Assembly: GCA_018475625.1 (NCBI GenBank)
Contig: JAAKEZ010000007.1
Span: 1-64,000, forward strand
Source: Candidatus Bathyarchaeota archaeon A05DMB-2
GTDB lineage: Archaea > Thermoproteota > Bathyarchaeia > Bathyarchaeales > Bathycorpusculaceae
Reading direction: 5' to 3'
DNA length: 64,000 nt
Part shown: piece after piece, positions 42,161 through 51,246 of the stretch
Numbering within the stretch: position 1 is the stretch's first letter
How the letters are laid out: each line of letters starts with the position of its first letter
The notes under the pieces: generated by a model
Seen by the model: only the letters and a program-made list of their open reading frames with translations
What the model was told of the DNA's origin: nothing
Database searches by the model: none
Translations under genes and position numbers: made by a program

Positions 42161-42259
42161 ATGACGAATCTGCTTATGTTCGCTTCTTCGGTTTTAGCTT
42201 TAATTCTCGTTGTCGTAATGGCTGTTGCCGTTCTGAAGCGCGGAAAAAGCAGACTTTAG
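42161..42259 (+). CDS. Small single-helix membrane protein, 32 residues
   Basis: ATG 42161, product with one membrane helix (LLMFASSVLALILVVVMAVA) and a basic end LKRGKSRL. It fits the N-out or N-in tail-anchored mini-protein type. No good Shine-Dalgarno site. It lies between copy B and the convergent TrmB gene. Moderate-to-low confidence. Confidence 0.45.
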   Translation: MTNLLMFASSVLALILVVVMAVAVLKRGKSRL

Positions 42260-42266
42260 CCATCAC

Positions 42267-43016
42267 CTAAGTGGGTGCTGAAGAGTCCCACAGAAACTGA
42301 AAATACTCACGCGCGAAACCAACCAAGCCCACGTGGTTGCTCCAGATTACGAGGCTGGGCTTGTCCTCGCCCAGGAAGAGCATGGCTTCTTTGCCGTCAG
42401 CGATTATGCCGCCGCCAAACATGTGGTCCCTTACGCGCAGTTCGTTGATGCCAGCGAACTTTTTCAGGAAGAGCCAGTCATCGGGTTTCCCCGCTGCCAT
42501 CAGCTTGACGGTTACGGTTTTCTTCAACCCTGTCAGCATCAGGTCTGCTGACGCGATTATGGTTCTTGCAAACTCTGGTGCTGCAATCATTATTTCCTTC
42601 GTGGCTTTCTTGAGGACTTCTTCCAGCTTGGTCAAAACGGCTTGCTCTCCGCGTAGTATGAGCATGTCAGGGCGCTCCACCAGTTCCCGCCCCTCGTACA
42701 GGGGCTGCAGCTCCTCAGCCACCGCTTTCTCCCAGCTCTGGTACTTGTCCTCCAGCCTTAACCGTGTAGAGGCGACTGCTTCAAGTGGCGGCACTGGGTA
42801 ATACTTTGACGGGCGGCTCTCTGAGCTTTTAATCCAGCCTTTCTCCTTAAGCGAGTTCAGAACCTCGTATACCTTCGAGTAGGGCACGTGTGCTTCTCGG
42901 CTTATTTCCATCGCCGTCATCTGTCCGCCCTCCAGCAGCGCGATGTAGGTGTCGGTTTCGTAGGCGTTCAAACCCATTTCTCGTAGAATTTCTCGGGTGT
43001 TCTCGCTGACTGCCAC
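42267..43016 (-). CDS. TrmB-family transcriptional regulator
   Basis: A 249-residue protein from GTG 43016, which follows GGGGGA; a GTG at 43034 lies within a dyad and is less likely. The N-terminal winged helix is LREMGLNAYETDTYIALLEG, then MEISREAHVPYSKVYEVLNS (about 8-75), then a coiled linker and the TrmB C-terminal effector region (ADLMLTGLKKTVTVKLMAAG to the end). TrmB proteins usually sense sugars; some relatives respond to other signals. It is divergent from the tetraether-type radical SAM gene, with a shared dyad between them. Confidence 0.88.
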   Translation of the reverse strand: MAVSENTREILREMGLNAYETDTYIALLEGGQMTAMEISREAHVPYSKVYEVLNSLKEKGWIKSSESRPSKYYPVPPLEAVASTRLRLEDKYQSWEKAVAEELQPLYEGRELVERPDMLILRGEQAVLTKLEEVLKKATKEIMIAAPEFARTIIASADLMLTGLKKTVTVKLMAAGKPDDWLFLKKFAGINELRVRDHMFGGGIIADGKEAMLFLGEDKPSLVIWSNHVGLVGFAREYFQFLWDSSAPT

Positions 43017-43030
43017 CTGATTCCCCCAAA

Positions 43031-43066
43031 TCACCGTAGTAAAGGTTTGGAAACCTTATTATGGTG
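43031..43066. promoter_or_regulatory. Large dyad operator between trmB-like and tes-like genes
   Basis: Left arm TCACCGTAGTAAAGGTTT (43031-43048) and right arm AAACCTTATTATGGTGA (43050-43066) pair over 17 bases with two mismatches and one extra base. It lies in the 105-base divergent gap and overlaps the start region of the TrmB-type gene. The size and symmetry fit a dimeric TrmB-type operator, so autoregulation and control of the tes-like gene are likely. Confidence 0.65.
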
Positions 43067-43121
43067 AAATTCGCTCTTAAGCGCTTCGACAACCTAATCG
43101 TCAGAATTTAGAGTGAGAACC

Positions 43122-44612
43122 ATGAACACCATCAAGAGCACCAAAAGCCTCTGTCCCGAATGCTTGAAAGTTTTAGACGCCACCATCTACGAGGACGACG
43201 GCAAAGTCTACATCAAGAAAGAGTGCCAACAGCACGGTGCGTTCGAGGAACTTTACTGGTCAGATTACGACCAATACGTTAGGGCTGAAAAGCTCAGGTA
43301 CGACGGCGACGGCTTAAACAATCCGCGTACAAAAACAGTCAATGGGTGCCCATACGACTGCGGCATTTGCCCCGAACACAAGTCCCACACTTCTCTGGCG
43401 ATTATTGACGTGACGAACAGGTGCAACCTAAAATGCCCAGTCTGCTTCGCAAACGCCGCTGCTGCAGGCTACGTGTACGAGCCCAGCAGTGAACACATCA
43501 CGGGAATGCTGGAGAACTTGCGAGCAAATGACCCCGTGCCCGCCACGGCACTCCAATTCTCTGGTGGTGAACCAACTATCCGCAACGACTTGTTCGATTT
43601 GGTTCGAAAGGCGAAGGAAGTAGGCTTCCGTCATGTGGAGGTCAATACGAACGGGGTTCGAGTCAGCCAAGACGTGGAGTACGCCAAACAGTTGAAAGCT
43701 GCGGGCGTGAGCACCATTTATCTCCAGTTTGACGGATTAACGTCTGATGTTTACAAGTTCATCCGAGGCGTAGACCTCCTCGAAACTAAGATGAAAGCCA
43801 TTCAAAACCTTAGAGAGGCAGGCATTCACAGCATAGTCCTTGTCGTAACGCTAATCAAGGGAGTGAACGACAGCCAACTCGGTGACATCATCGACTTTGC
43901 AGCCAAGAACTTCGACGTGGTCAGATGCATAAACGTTCAACCTGTCTCTTTATGCGGCAGGCTTCCAGCGGAGGAGCGCGCCAAGATGCGCATCACCATC
44001 CCCGACTTCATGCGGCTTGTCGAAGAACAGACAGGCGGCAAAGTCAAAGTCTCAGACTTCTACCCTGTCCCCACGGTCGTGCCTGTTTCCAAAGCGGTTG
44101 GCGCCTTGCAGGACAAGCGTTACGTGGAGTTCACAGCGCACCCGCACTGCGGAATGGCAACTTACCTCTTCGTGGAAAAAGGCAAAATCATCCCCATCAC
44201 CCGATATGCAAACGTGGAAAAGTTCACCAAAAGCATGAGAAAAGTCTACGAAGAAGCCTCAAAAGGGAACAAGAACCGCGCCAAACTGCGATTGCTCAGC
44301 GCCGCCAGACACGTCAAATTCAGCTTTCTACGAAAATATGTGCTGCGCGTACTTACGGAGGGCAGCTATCAGTCTCTGGGCGACCTTCAACGCAAGTCAA
44401 TTCTGCTCTCGTCGATGCACTTCATGGACCCCTACAACTTCGACCTGGAACGGGTCCAACGCTGCGTAATCCACTACGCCGTGCCCGACGGGCGCATTAT
44501 ACCGTTCTGCACCATGAACTCCATCCACCGACCCGACGTCGAAAAGAAACTCGGTGTCCCGCTGAAAGATTGGAAAGCCAAGCATAAGGTTGAAATAAGT
44601 CAGCCTTTCTAG
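43122..44612 (+). CDS. tes: Radical SAM tetraether synthase-like protein (Tes/MJ0619 family)
   Basis: A radical SAM enzyme of about 496 residues. An N-terminal rubredoxin-like knuckle (SLCPECLKVLDATIYED, then CPYDCGICPEH) is followed by the iron-sulfur motif NRCNLKCPVC (about residue 105), SGGEPTIR and a SAM-binding barrel. C-terminal Cys-rich segments bring more ligands (HPHCGMATYLF, CVIHYAVPDGRIIPFC). The layout matches the MJ0619 and Tes family, which joins lipid tails to make tetraether membrane lipids in archaea. ATG 43122 has GAGTGA upstream. Function is inferred from family; related members may act on other substrates. Confidence 0.85.
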   Translation: MNTIKSTKSLCPECLKVLDATIYEDDGKVYIKKECQQHGAFEELYWSDYDQYVRAEKLRYDGDGLNNPRTKTVNGCPYDCGICPEHKSHTSLAIIDVTNRCNLKCPVCFANAAAAGYVYEPSSEHITGMLENLRANDPVPATALQFSGGEPTIRNDLFDLVRKAKEVGFRHVEVNTNGVRVSQDVEYAKQLKAAGVSTIYLQFDGLTSDVYKFIRGVDLLETKMKAIQNLREAGIHSIVLVVTLIKGVNDSQLGDIIDFAAKNFDVVRCINVQPVSLCGRLPAEERAKMRITIPDFMRLVEEQTGGKVKVSDFYPVPTVVPVSKAVGALQDKRYVEFTAHPHCGMATYLFVEKGKIIPITRYANVEKFTKSMRKVYEEASKGNKNRAKLRLLSAARHVKFSFLRKYVLRVLTEGSYQSLGDLQRKSILLSSMHFMDPYNFDLERVQRCVIHYAVPDGRIIPFCTMNSIHRPDVEKKLGVPLKDWKAKHKVEISQPF

Positions 44613-44633
44613 AACATCGGAAAGTGATGTTTC

Positions 44634-44966
44634 ATGGGTGGAAAAAAGAAGCTCGGCTTGAAACAGATGGAGCGCATGCAAGAGAAGAAGGACGAAGAAG
44701 ACAAATCAAAAGAAAAGAAGAAAGAAAAGGCGCCGCCGAAAGAGAAGCGAACCGTAGGCGTAATCCCTCCAGACGCAAAAAACCCGAAGATTATCAGCGA
44801 AATAAAGAAAATGAACGTTTTGACACCTTACACCGTGTCTACACGATTCAACATCCGGATAAGTGCGGCAAAGGACTTCTTGGAGCAGCTGGAGCAAGAA
44901 GGCGCCGTGGAGCTTGTCTCAGGAAACCATGAGCTAAAAATTTACAAGCCGATATCAGCAGACTAA
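44634..44966 (+). CDS. rps25e: 30S ribosomal protein S25e
   Basis: A 110-residue protein with a Lys/Glu-rich N-terminal extension (about 1-40) and the S25e winged helix (LTPYTVSTRFNIRISAAKDF, then LEQLEQEGAVELVSG). Found in archaea and eukaryotes only. It follows the tes-like gene by 21 bases and precedes the next gene by 50, so may be in one transcript. Confidence 0.92.
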   Translation: MGGKKKLGLKQMERMQEKKDEEDKSKEKKKEKAPPKEKRTVGVIPPDAKNPKIISEIKKMNVLTPYTVSTRFNIRISAAKDFLEQLEQEGAVELVSGNHELKIYKPISAD

Positions 44967-45016
44967 ACATCAAATTCCCAACCTTTCCAGTTTCGTTTTG
45001 AAGAGGTGCACAGCGT

Positions 45017-45496
45017 TTGAGCTTTCCAGAAAGAGTTTACACCGCAAAAGAAGTCAAGAAAGCCCGAGAACTCGTAATCAAGGGCTACAAGCACACCTTA
45101 ACAGTGGAAGGAAGTCCAGAATTCAAACAGAACATATACAAAATTCTCGAACTCGCAAAAACCGCGGATTACTACGATTTCCTACGTACATACATCAAGA
45201 AAATAGTCGAAATCGACGGCTTAACCCAGCTTCGCGAGACCGAAGTGGCAATATGGGCAAACAAGTTCGCCGTCGAAAACCCCGTGGACGCCGCCAGCCT
45301 TTTCGTGCAGAAAGCCTACTCCATGAAAGAGTACTTGGACGGCGAACTCTACTATGGCGGCATGGCAGAGAAACGCGCCATTGAAAAGCGCTTAGAGTTT
45401 TTGGAAGCGTTGAAGAACAAAACCAAAGACGAAAGTGTTAAAGCTGAGTGCATTCGGCTTTTGCAGATGTGGAAAGACAGTTCAATCGCTTACTAG
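45017..45496 (+). CDS. Conserved-looking hypothetical protein next to S25e
   Basis: A 159-residue helical protein starting at TTG 45017, after AAGAGGTG. Sequence LEREV-like helices throughout (YTAKEVKKARELVIKGYKHT, then FKQNIYKILELAKTADYYDF). No catalytic motif, no membrane segment. Its position directly after S25e suggests a link to translation, but this is inference. Its stop overlaps the convergent neighbour by four bases. Confidence 0.7.
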   Translation: MSFPERVYTAKEVKKARELVIKGYKHTLTVEGSPEFKQNIYKILELAKTADYYDFLRTYIKKIVEIDGLTQLRETEVAIWANKFAVENPVDAASLFVQKAYSMKEYLDGELYYGGMAEKRAIEKRLEFLEALKNKTKDESVKAECIRLLQMWKDSSIAY

Positions 45497-45876
45497 CTTA
45501 GTAGCTCGATTTTGATGGTTGTGCCACTTTTAACTTGTTTGAATAGTTCCAAGTTCTTCGTGACCTTGCCTAAGATGCTCACTGGGCTGTAAGGTTGCGA
45601 CTTCCCGTAGAATATGCACAGGGCGCTGCCCATAGGCCAGAATGCTATTGTTCCTGTTTCCACCGTGGGTTTTGCCTTTTCCTCGCCCATCTTGACTGGA
45701 ATTTCAAAGTACACCTCTTCTTTCCAGAGTGCCGCCCTGCCCTCTAGGGGAAGCTTTCGGACTATGGTGTCGATTGTTCGAGGCGCCAGAAACCTCACGA
45801 ATTCCCCTTCTGCTTCGCCCACGCCCTCAATTAGGAATCGGATTTTAACTCTTGAAATTTCTTCTTCATTGCTCAC
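45493..45876 (-). CDS. Cyclophilin-like fold protein (PF04126/PF18050 type)
   Basis: A 127-residue beta-rich protein; VYFEIPVKMGEEKAKPTVET, then IAFWPMGSALCIFYGKSQPY match the small cyclophilin-like family found in archaea and bacteria. No peptidyl-prolyl isomerase activity is established for the family. It overlaps the cPGS-like gene by four bases and is co-transcribed with it. Confidence 0.75.
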   Translation of the reverse strand: MSNEEEISRVKIRFLIEGVGEAEGEFVRFLAPRTIDTIVRKLPLEGRAALWKEEVYFEIPVKMGEEKAKPTVETGTIAFWPMGSALCIFYGKSQPYSPVSILGKVTKNLELFKQVKSGTTIKIELLS

Positions 45877-47201
45877 TTTTTCACCCTGCTTTTGAGAAAA
45901 GCATCTAGCACTTCTTCGAGACAGACGGGACCTAGTACTTGAAGATCATATTTAACTCTTACAGTCTGCTTGGCCAGTTTAAGCACTCTGCGCAGGTCAA
46001 CAGGAGTGCCTATGAGGACGATATTGCACGGCGTGGCATCGATAGTTTCTTTAAGTTCAGCTATTTGCGTTTCGCCGTATCCGACAGCGGGAAGAACCGC
46101 ACCCAAATGCGGATACTGCGCGTAAGTCGCCTTTATCGAGCCGACAGCGTAAGGCTTCGGGTCCACAACTTCTTTTGCGCCGAACTTTTTGGCGGCGAGG
46201 GTTGCGGCTCCATAAGACATGTTGCCATGAGTCACCGTGGGGCCGTCTTCAATCACCAGCACCCGTTTGTCCTTGATTAGCTCTGGCTTATCCACAGTGA
46301 TAGGTGATGATGCATCCAAGATTATGGCGTTCGGGTTGACCGCTTTCACGTTCTTTTTCACTTGTTCCACGTTGGTGGCGTCAGCGGTGTCGATTTTGTT
46401 CACAATAACCACATCCGCCAATCTCGCGTTTACTTCGCTGGGGTAGTACGACACCTCGTGCCCAGCCCTGTGCGGGTCCGCCACCACAATGTGCAGGTCG
46501 GGTTTGAAGAAGGGCAGGTCGTTGTTGCCGCCGTCCCAAACAATGACTTCAGCCTCTTCCTGCGCTTGCTCAAGAATTTTTCCATAGTCCACTCCCGCGT
46601 AGACGACGATTCCGTTGTCTATGTGCGGCTCGTACTCCTCCCGCTCCTCGATGGTGCATTGGTAGCGGTCAAGGTCTTGGTAGGAGGCGAAACGCTGCAA
46701 AACCTGTTTGTTCAAATCACCATAAGGCATAGGGTGCCTAACCACCACAACATTCAATCCTTTGTCCTTTAGAATTCGGGCGATTTGCCGTGAAGTCTGG
46801 CTTTTCCCTGAGCCTGTTCGGACTGCGCATACGGATATAACTGGAATCTTCGCTTTCAGCATGGTGGCGTTGGGACCCAGCAGGCGAAAGTCGGCGCCGT
46901 TAGCCAGAACCAGCGAAGATTTGTGCATAACGTAGTCTTGTGAGACATCGCTGTAGGCAAAAACCACTTCATCAACCTTGAACTCGCTTATGAGCCGTGG
47001 CAACTCGTCCTCGGGGTAAACGGGCACGCCATCTGGATAGTCTTCTCCAGCAAGTTCATGCGGATAGATCCTGCACTGTATTCCCGGAATCTGCGCGGCG
47101 GTGAATGCTACAACCCTGTAATCACTATTGTTTCTGAAGTAGACGTTGAAGTTGTGAAAGTCTCTTCCAGCCGCGCCCATAATGACAACATTCTTTGGCA
47201 T
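45873..47201 (-). CDS. Cyclic 2,3-diphosphoglycerate synthetase-like GTPase (COG2403)
   Basis: A 442-residue protein from ATG 47201, which follows GGAGG. The N-terminal Rossmann part (NVVIMGAAGRDFHNFNVYFR) is followed by a P-loop-type AVRTGSGKSQTSRQIARIL (about 130-150), DGGNNDLPFF, and NKID-type VIVNKIDTADA. These are features of cPGS and COG2403 proteins. True cPGS makes a thermoprotectant in some methanogens; many relatives have unproven roles. The family is confident, the activity is not. Confidence 0.85.
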   Translation of the reverse strand: MPKNVVIMGAAGRDFHNFNVYFRNNSDYRVVAFTAAQIPGIQCRIYPHELAGEDYPDGVPVYPEDELPRLISEFKVDEVVFAYSDVSQDYVMHKSSLVLANGADFRLLGPNATMLKAKIPVISVCAVRTGSGKSQTSRQIARILKDKGLNVVVVRHPMPYGDLNKQVLQRFASYQDLDRYQCTIEEREEYEPHIDNGIVVYAGVDYGKILEQAQEEAEVIVWDGGNNDLPFFKPDLHIVVADPHRAGHEVSYYPSEVNARLADVVIVNKIDTADATNVEQVKKNVKAVNPNAIILDASSPITVDKPELIKDKRVLVIEDGPTVTHGNMSYGAATLAAKKFGAKEVVDPKPYAVGSIKATYAQYPHLGAVLPAVGYGETQIAELKETIDATPCNIVLIGTPVDLRRVLKLAKQTVRVKYDLQVLGPVCLEEVLDAFLKSRVKK

Positions 47202-47276
47202 GGGATTTCCTCCGGAAAACCATTTGGCAACAGATAGCAAGGTAACTTATCCTATAAACCTTAACGCTGTCGCCTG

Positions 47277-48380
47277 TTACAGGAGACCCAGAAGCGTCTC
47301 GCCTATATAGTTCACCTGTTCCTCCGTGACGCCTGGGTGAACGGGCAGAGAAATCACCTGTTTCGCCGCTTTCTCCGTCTCGGGCAGTTTGGAGCTTCCG
47401 AAGCTCTCGCGATAGTACGGCATCATGTGCACTGGATGTACGTAGTATGCTTCGGCGCCTATGCCCTTCTTCTTCAACTCTTCCAGAATCTTGTCACGTT
47501 CAGCCTCGTTGCCGTCTTTGAGCCTGACGGTGTACAGGTACCAGCTGTGCTGCCGGCTTTTTGTTTCCTTCGGCAACTGCAGTCTCTCCGTTTTGCTGAG
47601 GATTTTGGTTAGTCTCTGGGCGTTTGCACGGCGCTTGCTCAGGAAAGCGGGCAGCTTCCTGAGTTGCACGATGCCTATGGCGGCTTGAATCTCAGACATG
47701 CGATAGTTGTAACCAAGCATGAGCGAGGCATACTTGGCTTTTTCCCCGTGAGTTCGCAGCAGCCGCAGCGTCTCAGCCACCGCATCGCTGTGCGTCGTCA
47801 CCACACCACCTTCGCCCGTGGTTATGTTCTTGCTTGCGTAGAGGCTCCAGCATGCGGCATCAGCCAAGACACCTGCAGGCTTTCCATCGTAGGTTGCGCC
47901 GTGCGCTTGGGCAGCATCCTCCACAACCGCCAAGCCATGCTCATCAGCAATTTCGCGGATGGGTTTAACATCAGCGGAGAAGCCGTAAAGATCCACGGGC
48001 ACGATGGCGCGGGTCTTTTTCGTCACGTTCTTTTCAACTTCTGTGGGCGAAATGTTGTAGGTATCTGGGTCTATGTCGACGAACACGGGTCGGGCACCAG
48101 CCATCACCACCGCTTCGGCAGTAGCTACGAAGGTGAAGCTAGGCAGTATCACCTCATCGCCTTGTTTCACGCCCACCGCCACCAAGGCAGAGTGCAGCGC
48201 TGCAGTGCCAGTGTTAACCGCCACGGCGTGCTTCACGCCCGCGAATCGAGCATAGTCCTTCTCGAACTGTGTGACCGCTGGTCCTGCACCCAACGCGTTC
48301 GTTAACGGGCCGTTTCTCATGACTTTGATAACTGCTTCGATTTCTTCTTCGCCGATTTGTGGGAGGTTTATATGGATCAA
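47277..48380 (-). CDS. DegT/DnrJ/EryC1-family aminotransferase
   Basis: A 367-residue PLP enzyme of the sugar aminotransferase group. It starts at TTG 48380 (reads IHINLPQIGEEEIEAVIKVM) and shows the substrate loop GVKHAVAVNTGTAALHSALV, Asp in VVEDAAQAHGA and the Schiff-base Lys in LYASKNITTGEGG (about 181). Members aminate nucleotide-linked keto sugars for glycans. Probable role: making an amino sugar for surface glycans, which would fit the glycosylated envelope proteins nearby, but no other sugar genes are in the window. Confidence 0.9.
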   Translation of the reverse strand: MIHINLPQIGEEEIEAVIKVMRNGPLTNALGAGPAVTQFEKDYARFAGVKHAVAVNTGTAALHSALVAVGVKQGDEVILPSFTFVATAEAVVMAGARPVFVDIDPDTYNISPTEVEKNVTKKTRAIVPVDLYGFSADVKPIREIADEHGLAVVEDAAQAHGATYDGKPAGVLADAACWSLYASKNITTGEGGVVTTHSDAVAETLRLLRTHGEKAKYASLMLGYNYRMSEIQAAIGIVQLRKLPAFLSKRRANAQRLTKILSKTERLQLPKETKSRQHSWYLYTVRLKDGNEAERDKILEELKKKGIGAEAYYVHPVHMMPYYRESFGSSKLPETEKAAKQVISLPVHPGVTEEQVNYIGETLLGLL

Positions 48381-48473
48381 GTTTTCAGCCTCAGCGTGAT
48401 AGCAGAGTATTGTTCAGCAGAGCTATATTTCAATTTACCCTCAGTGCGTGCGGAACAGTAGCCTGGGCAACGA

Positions 48474-49649
48474 TTATTCGATGGGCACCAGATACTCGAC
48501 TTTGTAGTCCGCAACAACCTTCAGTTTACGCTGCCTGAACGCCTCGTCCAAGCGTGCGTCGCCCGTGTCAACCCTCAAACTGCCTTTCAGGCTTCTCAGT
48601 TTGGATTCGGTGGCGACCACAACGATGTTGTCTAAGCCAACTTGGCGGATGACCTCTGCGCTTATCTGCTGGTTTCCTCTGCCGAAGACGAAGCCTTGTC
48701 CGCCGATTGGTGTGACAATTATCTGCGCCGTCCTGTCGCGTATGGCGTTGAGGATTTGTTTCTCGTTCACGTCGCTTGCGATTATTTTCTTGTCGCAGAA
48801 GAGGTCTACGCCCAGCAGGGTTTTCTTGGCGTCGAGGAGGTCTGCGATGGTGCGGGTGGTGGTTCCTGGACCGATAATGTAGACTACTTCTGGTTTCATG
48901 TTCTCAATCACGTATACCGCGATGGCGGCTTGGTTGCGCAGTTCGATCTCAGTCATCGGACTCGCCAGCTTGTTTGTCTGAATCAGGTGCGGCTCGTAAG
49001 GCGTTAGCACGTATCCGTAAAGCTCAGCGGACAAGCGTCCTTCTCTGAAGGCTTCCTCATCAACATCCATCACTTCAGCTTCTCTGAGCGGCAGCTCGCC
49101 TGTCAGGAAACGCAAGGCTACTCTGGCTGCTGCTTGAGGGTTTACGGCGAAGACTGCGCTGTGCATCTTGACGCCTGTTGGAACGCCCAGCATCGGAACT
49201 GTGGTGCCGACCGCGCTTAGCATGTCGCGGGCTGTTCCGTCTCCACCGCAAAAAACCAGAAGATTAACACCAGCGGCAACCATTTTCTTGGCGATTTCTC
49301 GCGTATCTTCGGCGCGGGTTTCTCTCTTCTGTTCTCCGACAACAGTAGACGTTATTTGGCAGTTGTTGGCTTCATCTTCACCCATGCTTCCAGCCCCAAC
49401 AAAAAGACTTATGCCTCTCTGCTCAGGGGTTAACTCGGAAAGAAAGGATTCAGCCCTCTCGGGTGCAATAGGCTTTGCTCCTAACGATCGCGCTTTGTTT
49501 AATATAGCTTGGCCATCTGTCCCTTTGAGTCCCACTGCTCCGCCCATTCCAGCAACCGGGTTGACGATTAAGCCCATTGCCTTCGTTTGAAGAACATTAG
49601 CATGAGAAGATGGTTTTTCGGTACTCAAAGTCGGCACCTTACAATACAT
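48474..49649 (-). CDS. ATP-NAD kinase-like protein (COG3199)
   Basis: A 391-residue protein with the NAD kinase core: GLIVNPVAGMGGAVGLKGTD (about 26-45), the GGDGTARD nucleotide motif (about 135-142), and GVPTGVKMHSAVFAV. The C-terminal half (IGPGTTTRTIADLLDAKKTL, then ITPIGGQGFVFGRGNQQIS) is typical of the COG3199 group rather than classical NAD kinase. A TATA-like box about 27 bases before ATG 49649 suggests a leaderless transcript. Substrate unproven. Confidence 0.82.
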   Translation of the reverse strand: MYCKVPTLSTEKPSSHANVLQTKAMGLIVNPVAGMGGAVGLKGTDGQAILNKARSLGAKPIAPERAESFLSELTPEQRGISLFVGAGSMGEDEANNCQITSTVVGEQKRETRAEDTREIAKKMVAAGVNLLVFCGGDGTARDMLSAVGTTVPMLGVPTGVKMHSAVFAVNPQAAARVALRFLTGELPLREAEVMDVDEEAFREGRLSAELYGYVLTPYEPHLIQTNKLASPMTEIELRNQAAIAVYVIENMKPEVVYIIGPGTTTRTIADLLDAKKTLLGVDLFCDKKIIASDVNEKQILNAIRDRTAQIIVTPIGGQGFVFGRGNQQISAEVIRQVGLDNIVVVATESKLRSLKGSLRVDTGDARLDEAFRQRKLKVVADYKVEYLVPIE

Positions 49650-49742
49650 CCCTAATAATGTGGACAGGACTGATAAAAATAAGATAGTGACTTAACGAGA
49701 AAAATGGATGTGAGGGAGTTACCCTCGACGCTTCCGCGGGTG

Positions 49743-51155
49743 TTAGAGCGGTTCACAGCTTATGTACTTCTTGTTGACGTCTTCCAGCCACGGATAAAGC
49801 TTGTGCAGTTTCTCCATGGATTCCGCTACTTTCTGCGTGGGGTATTCATATGGCTGGAGTCTGCCGTTGAAGTATTCATCGTAGGCTTGCATGTCGAAGA
49901 ATCCGTGACCACATAACAAGAATAGAATTGTTTTTTCTTCCCCTGTCTCCTTGCATCTTAAGGCTTCGTCAATGGCTCCTTTAATTGCGTGTGACGGTTC
50001 GGGCGCTGGTATTATGCCCTCGGTGCGTAGAAAGAGTTTTGCCGCGTCGAACACCTCTACCTGGTTGTAGGCTCGAGTTTCCATCTGCTTCTCGGCTGCG
50101 AGTACGCTTATGGTGGGCGCGATTCCGTGGTAGCGCAGACCGCCCGCATGTATCGGGGCAGGAATGAAATCGTGACCCAGAGTGTGCATGGGCACCAGCG
50201 GAGTGATTCTTGCTGTGTCACCGTGGTCGTATTGGTATTCGCCTTTGGTGACTTTGGGGCAAGCGGTGGCTTCTGTGGCTACGAACCGCGTGTTTTTCGG
50301 CGCCTTTCCAGTGACTTTGTCGTAGTAGAATGGCCAGAATAATCCAGAGAAGCTGCTTCCGCCTCCTATGCAGCCGTATATCACGTCGGGGTAGTCGTCT
50401 ACGAGTTCCAGCTGCTTCTTAGCCTCCAAACCTTCAACGGTCTGGTGTAGCAAGACGTGGTTGAAGACGCTGCCTATGGCGTAGTTGGCTTCTTTCTCGT
50501 TGACTAAAGCGTCTTCGACGGCTTCGCTTATGGCTATTCCGAGGCTGCCCTTGTTGTCAGGGTCTTCTGCAAGGATTTTTCTTCCAGCTTCGGTTTGTGT
50601 GCTGGGGCTCGGGTAGCATTGTGCTCTAAAAGCCTCCATCATCATTCTTCTGTAAGGCTTCTGGTCATAACTCGCTCGCACCATGTAAACTGTGGCTTTC
50701 AGTCCAAACATCGCGGCGGCGAAAGACAAAGCGGAACCCCATTGACCCGCTCCTGTCTCGGTGGTCAGGCGTTCTGTGCCTTCTTTCATGTTGTAGAAGG
50801 CTTGGGGAACGGCGGTGTTGGGTTTGTGGCTTCCTGCAGGGCTGACTCCTTCATACTTGTAGTAAATTTTCGCGGGAGTCTTCAGAGCCTTCTCAAGCCC
50901 TAAAGCCCTGAAAAGGGGTGTTGGCCGCCACAGCCTGTAGACATCGCGCACTTCCTCGGGGATATCAATCCATCGGGCTGTGCTGATTTCTTGACCGATT
51001 ATCTCTTTTGGAAATATTCTTGGGACAATCCCGACGCCGGGCTCCTTCGTCGCGGGGTCGATAAAAGGCGGGAGCGGTTTGGGCAGGTCGGGAACGATGT
51101 TGTACCATTGTTTTGGTATCTGCTCTTCGTCTAGCAGAATTTTTTTGGTTGGCAT
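49743..51155 (-). CDS. trpB2: Tryptophan synthase beta-like subunit TrpB2
   Basis: A 470-residue PLP enzyme from ATG 51155. The Schiff-base lysine is in [10 protein letters not shown] (about 116), the glycine-rich phosphate site in [11 protein letters not shown], and the C-terminal CGHG is of TrpB2 type. TrpB2 proteins differ from TrpB1 in length and in lacking a classic TrpA contact; in archaea they salvage indole or act as alternative tryptophan synthases. It is divergent from the trpY-like gene with TRP-box-like sites between, which supports tryptophan-linked regulation. Confidence 0.92.
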   Translation of the reverse strand: MPTKKILLDEEQIPKQWYNIVPDLPKPLPPFIDPATKEPGVGIVPRIFPKEIIGQEISTARWIDIPEEVRDVYRLWRPTPLFRALGLEKALKTPAKIYYKYEGVSPAGSHKPNTAVPQAFYNMKEGTERLTTETGAGQWGSALSFAAAMFGLKATVYMVRASYDQKPYRRMMMEAFRAQCYPSPSTQTEAGRKILAEDPDNKGSLGIAISEAVEDALVNEKEANYAIGSVFNHVLLHQTVEGLEAKKQLELVDDYPDVIYGCIGGGSSFSGLFWPFYYDKVTGKAPKNTRFVATEATACPKVTKGEYQYDHGDTARITPLVPMHTLGHDFIPAPIHAGGLRYHGIAPTISVLAAEKQMETRAYNQVEVFDAAKLFLRTEGIIPAPEPSHAIKGAIDEALRCKETGEEKTILFLLCGHGFFDMQAYDEYFNGRLQPYEYPTQKVAESMEKLHKLYPWLEDVNKKYISCEPL

Positions 51156-51202
51156 AGCGTTATCGCTTCCGTTTGTGTTTCCAATAGGAAATTGACCAGC
51201 AC

Positions 51203-51240
51203 ATTTATACTTTACTGTACACAAATGTACACTAGGGAAG
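51203..51240. promoter_or_regulatory. TRP-box pair between trpB2 and trpY
   Basis: TGTACA at 51216-51221 and again at 51226-51231, ten bases apart (one helical turn). TGTACA is the published consensus of the TRP box bound by TrpY in Methanothermobacter thermautotrophicus. A TTTATACT element (51205-51212) can serve as a TATA box for trpY and, on the other strand, for trpB2. Confidence 0.8.
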
Positions 51241-51246
51241 CATCAC

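Noticed and set aside
43925-44587. 220-codon plus-strand frame inside the tes-like gene
   Set aside because: It is an overlapping frame in a gene with clear radical SAM motifs; its Arg/His-rich product is typical of a shadow frame.
47664-48305. 213-codon plus-strand frame antisense to the DegT aminotransferase
   Set aside because: The sense gene has catalytic motifs over its whole length; the antisense product is His/Arg-rich and has no recognisable domain.
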